Both the position numbers and the translations under genes were made by a program. Below, piece after piece: positions 63,885 through 64,000 of a stretch of DNA of 64,000 nt. The DNA comes from Lachnoclostridium sp. Marseille-P6806 (GTDB lineage Bacteria; Bacillota; Clostridia; Lachnospirales; Lachnospiraceae): assembly GCF_900625025.1 (NCBI RefSeq), contig NZ_LR130580.1, forward strand, positions 83,908 through 147,907, written 5' to 3'. Each line of letters starts with the position of its first letter. Position 1 is the first letter of the stretch. The notes below the pieces were generated by a model, which was given only the letters and a program-made list of their open reading frames with translations, made no database searches and was not told the origin of the DNA.

Positions 63885-64000
63885 TCAAATTTTACGTAAT
63901 AGGTCGACTCCGAGCGTGTCCAGCACGTTCTTTGTCTTCTTCTGGATTGCGGAAACTTTGATTCCCTGTTTGTCTCCGTTGTCCACACGGTAGATGTTCT
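63885..64000 (-). CDS. C-terminal end of an unidentified protein entering from the right
   Basis: Minus-strand frame open to the edge, ending in NIYRVDNGDKQGIKVSAIQK, then KTKNVLDTLGVDLLRKI and stop at 63885-63887. The sequence is GC-rich relative to the regulator it abuts. It may be the end of a transposase that inserted into the AraC gene, but 37 residues are too few to tell. Confidence 0.45.
   Translation of the reverse strand, partial: NIYRVDNGDKQGIKVSAIQKKTKNVLDTLGVDLLRKI

Overview
The window is a 64 kb piece of a Gram-positive, low-branching Clostridia chromosome, most likely Lachnospiraceae. This rests on the housekeeping gene neighbourhoods (mraZ-rsmH-ftsL division cluster, ylxM-ffh-rpsP-khpA-rimM-trmD-rplS, plsX-acpP-rnc-smc-ftsY), the families present (TmcAL, DUF815 ATPase, DUF6056, GPH sugar symporter) and consensus sigma-A promoters with strong GGAGG ribosome sites. 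Bases 1 to about 54.8 kb are GC-rich and almost wholly core genes, nearly all on the minus strand. From about 54.9 kb to the right edge the DNA is clearly AT-richer and carries an accessory sugar-utilisation cluster.

Layout in plus coordinates; most transcription runs right to left. 1-10.5 kb: branched-chain amino acid operon ilvB, two ilvN-type regulatory subunits, ilvC, leuC, leuD, continuing into a TPR protein, ruvA, ruvB, zapA and a U32 peptidase cut by the window edge. 10.7-19.9 kb: a divergent lipoprotein gene, tyrS, gpsA, plsY, der, the plus-strand prs gene, then an rnhB-yraN fusion, rbgA and lepB. 20-24.3 kb: the SRP/ribosome operon with a candidate L19 leader. 24.3-33.7 kb: plsX-acpP-rnc-smc-ftsY-ilvA and a membrane-anchored GH25-like protein. 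33.7-42.8 kb: rpmF with a perfect promoter, decayed pirin and nitroreductase pieces, tmcAL, a DUF815 ATPase, an unusual coiled-coil His/Cys-rich membrane protein, a DUF6056 membrane protein, an IS630 scar and tRNA-Ala(CGC). 42.8-54.8 kb: a reduced dcw cluster (mraZ, rsmH, ftsL, ftsI, mraY, ftsW, ftsQ, ftsZ; no mur ligases, murG or ftsA), then lgt and ychF. 54.9-64 kb: GPH symporter, GH2, GH1, a deleted GH43-like gene, a sugar isomerase/epimerase, a GH78 rhamnosidase lacking its usual C-terminal domain, and an AraC-type regulator that is interrupted.

The most interesting unexplained signal is a family of intergenic repeats that ends exactly at translation starts. Two long copies lie upstream of ftsY and ftsL; their stems show compensatory base changes, and a hairpin loop (TGCCGAAGC) is complementary to the repeat's own terminal GCTTCGGCA just before the ribosome site. 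Shorter forms of the same tail provide the ribosome site of leuD and lgt. Other points are mutually exclusive hairpins behind a consensus promoter between the two ilvN genes, a GH25 protein without its catalytic Asp-x-Glu motif, and several precise deletion scars in accessory genes.

All assignments come from reading the sequence and recalled family knowledge; no database search was run.
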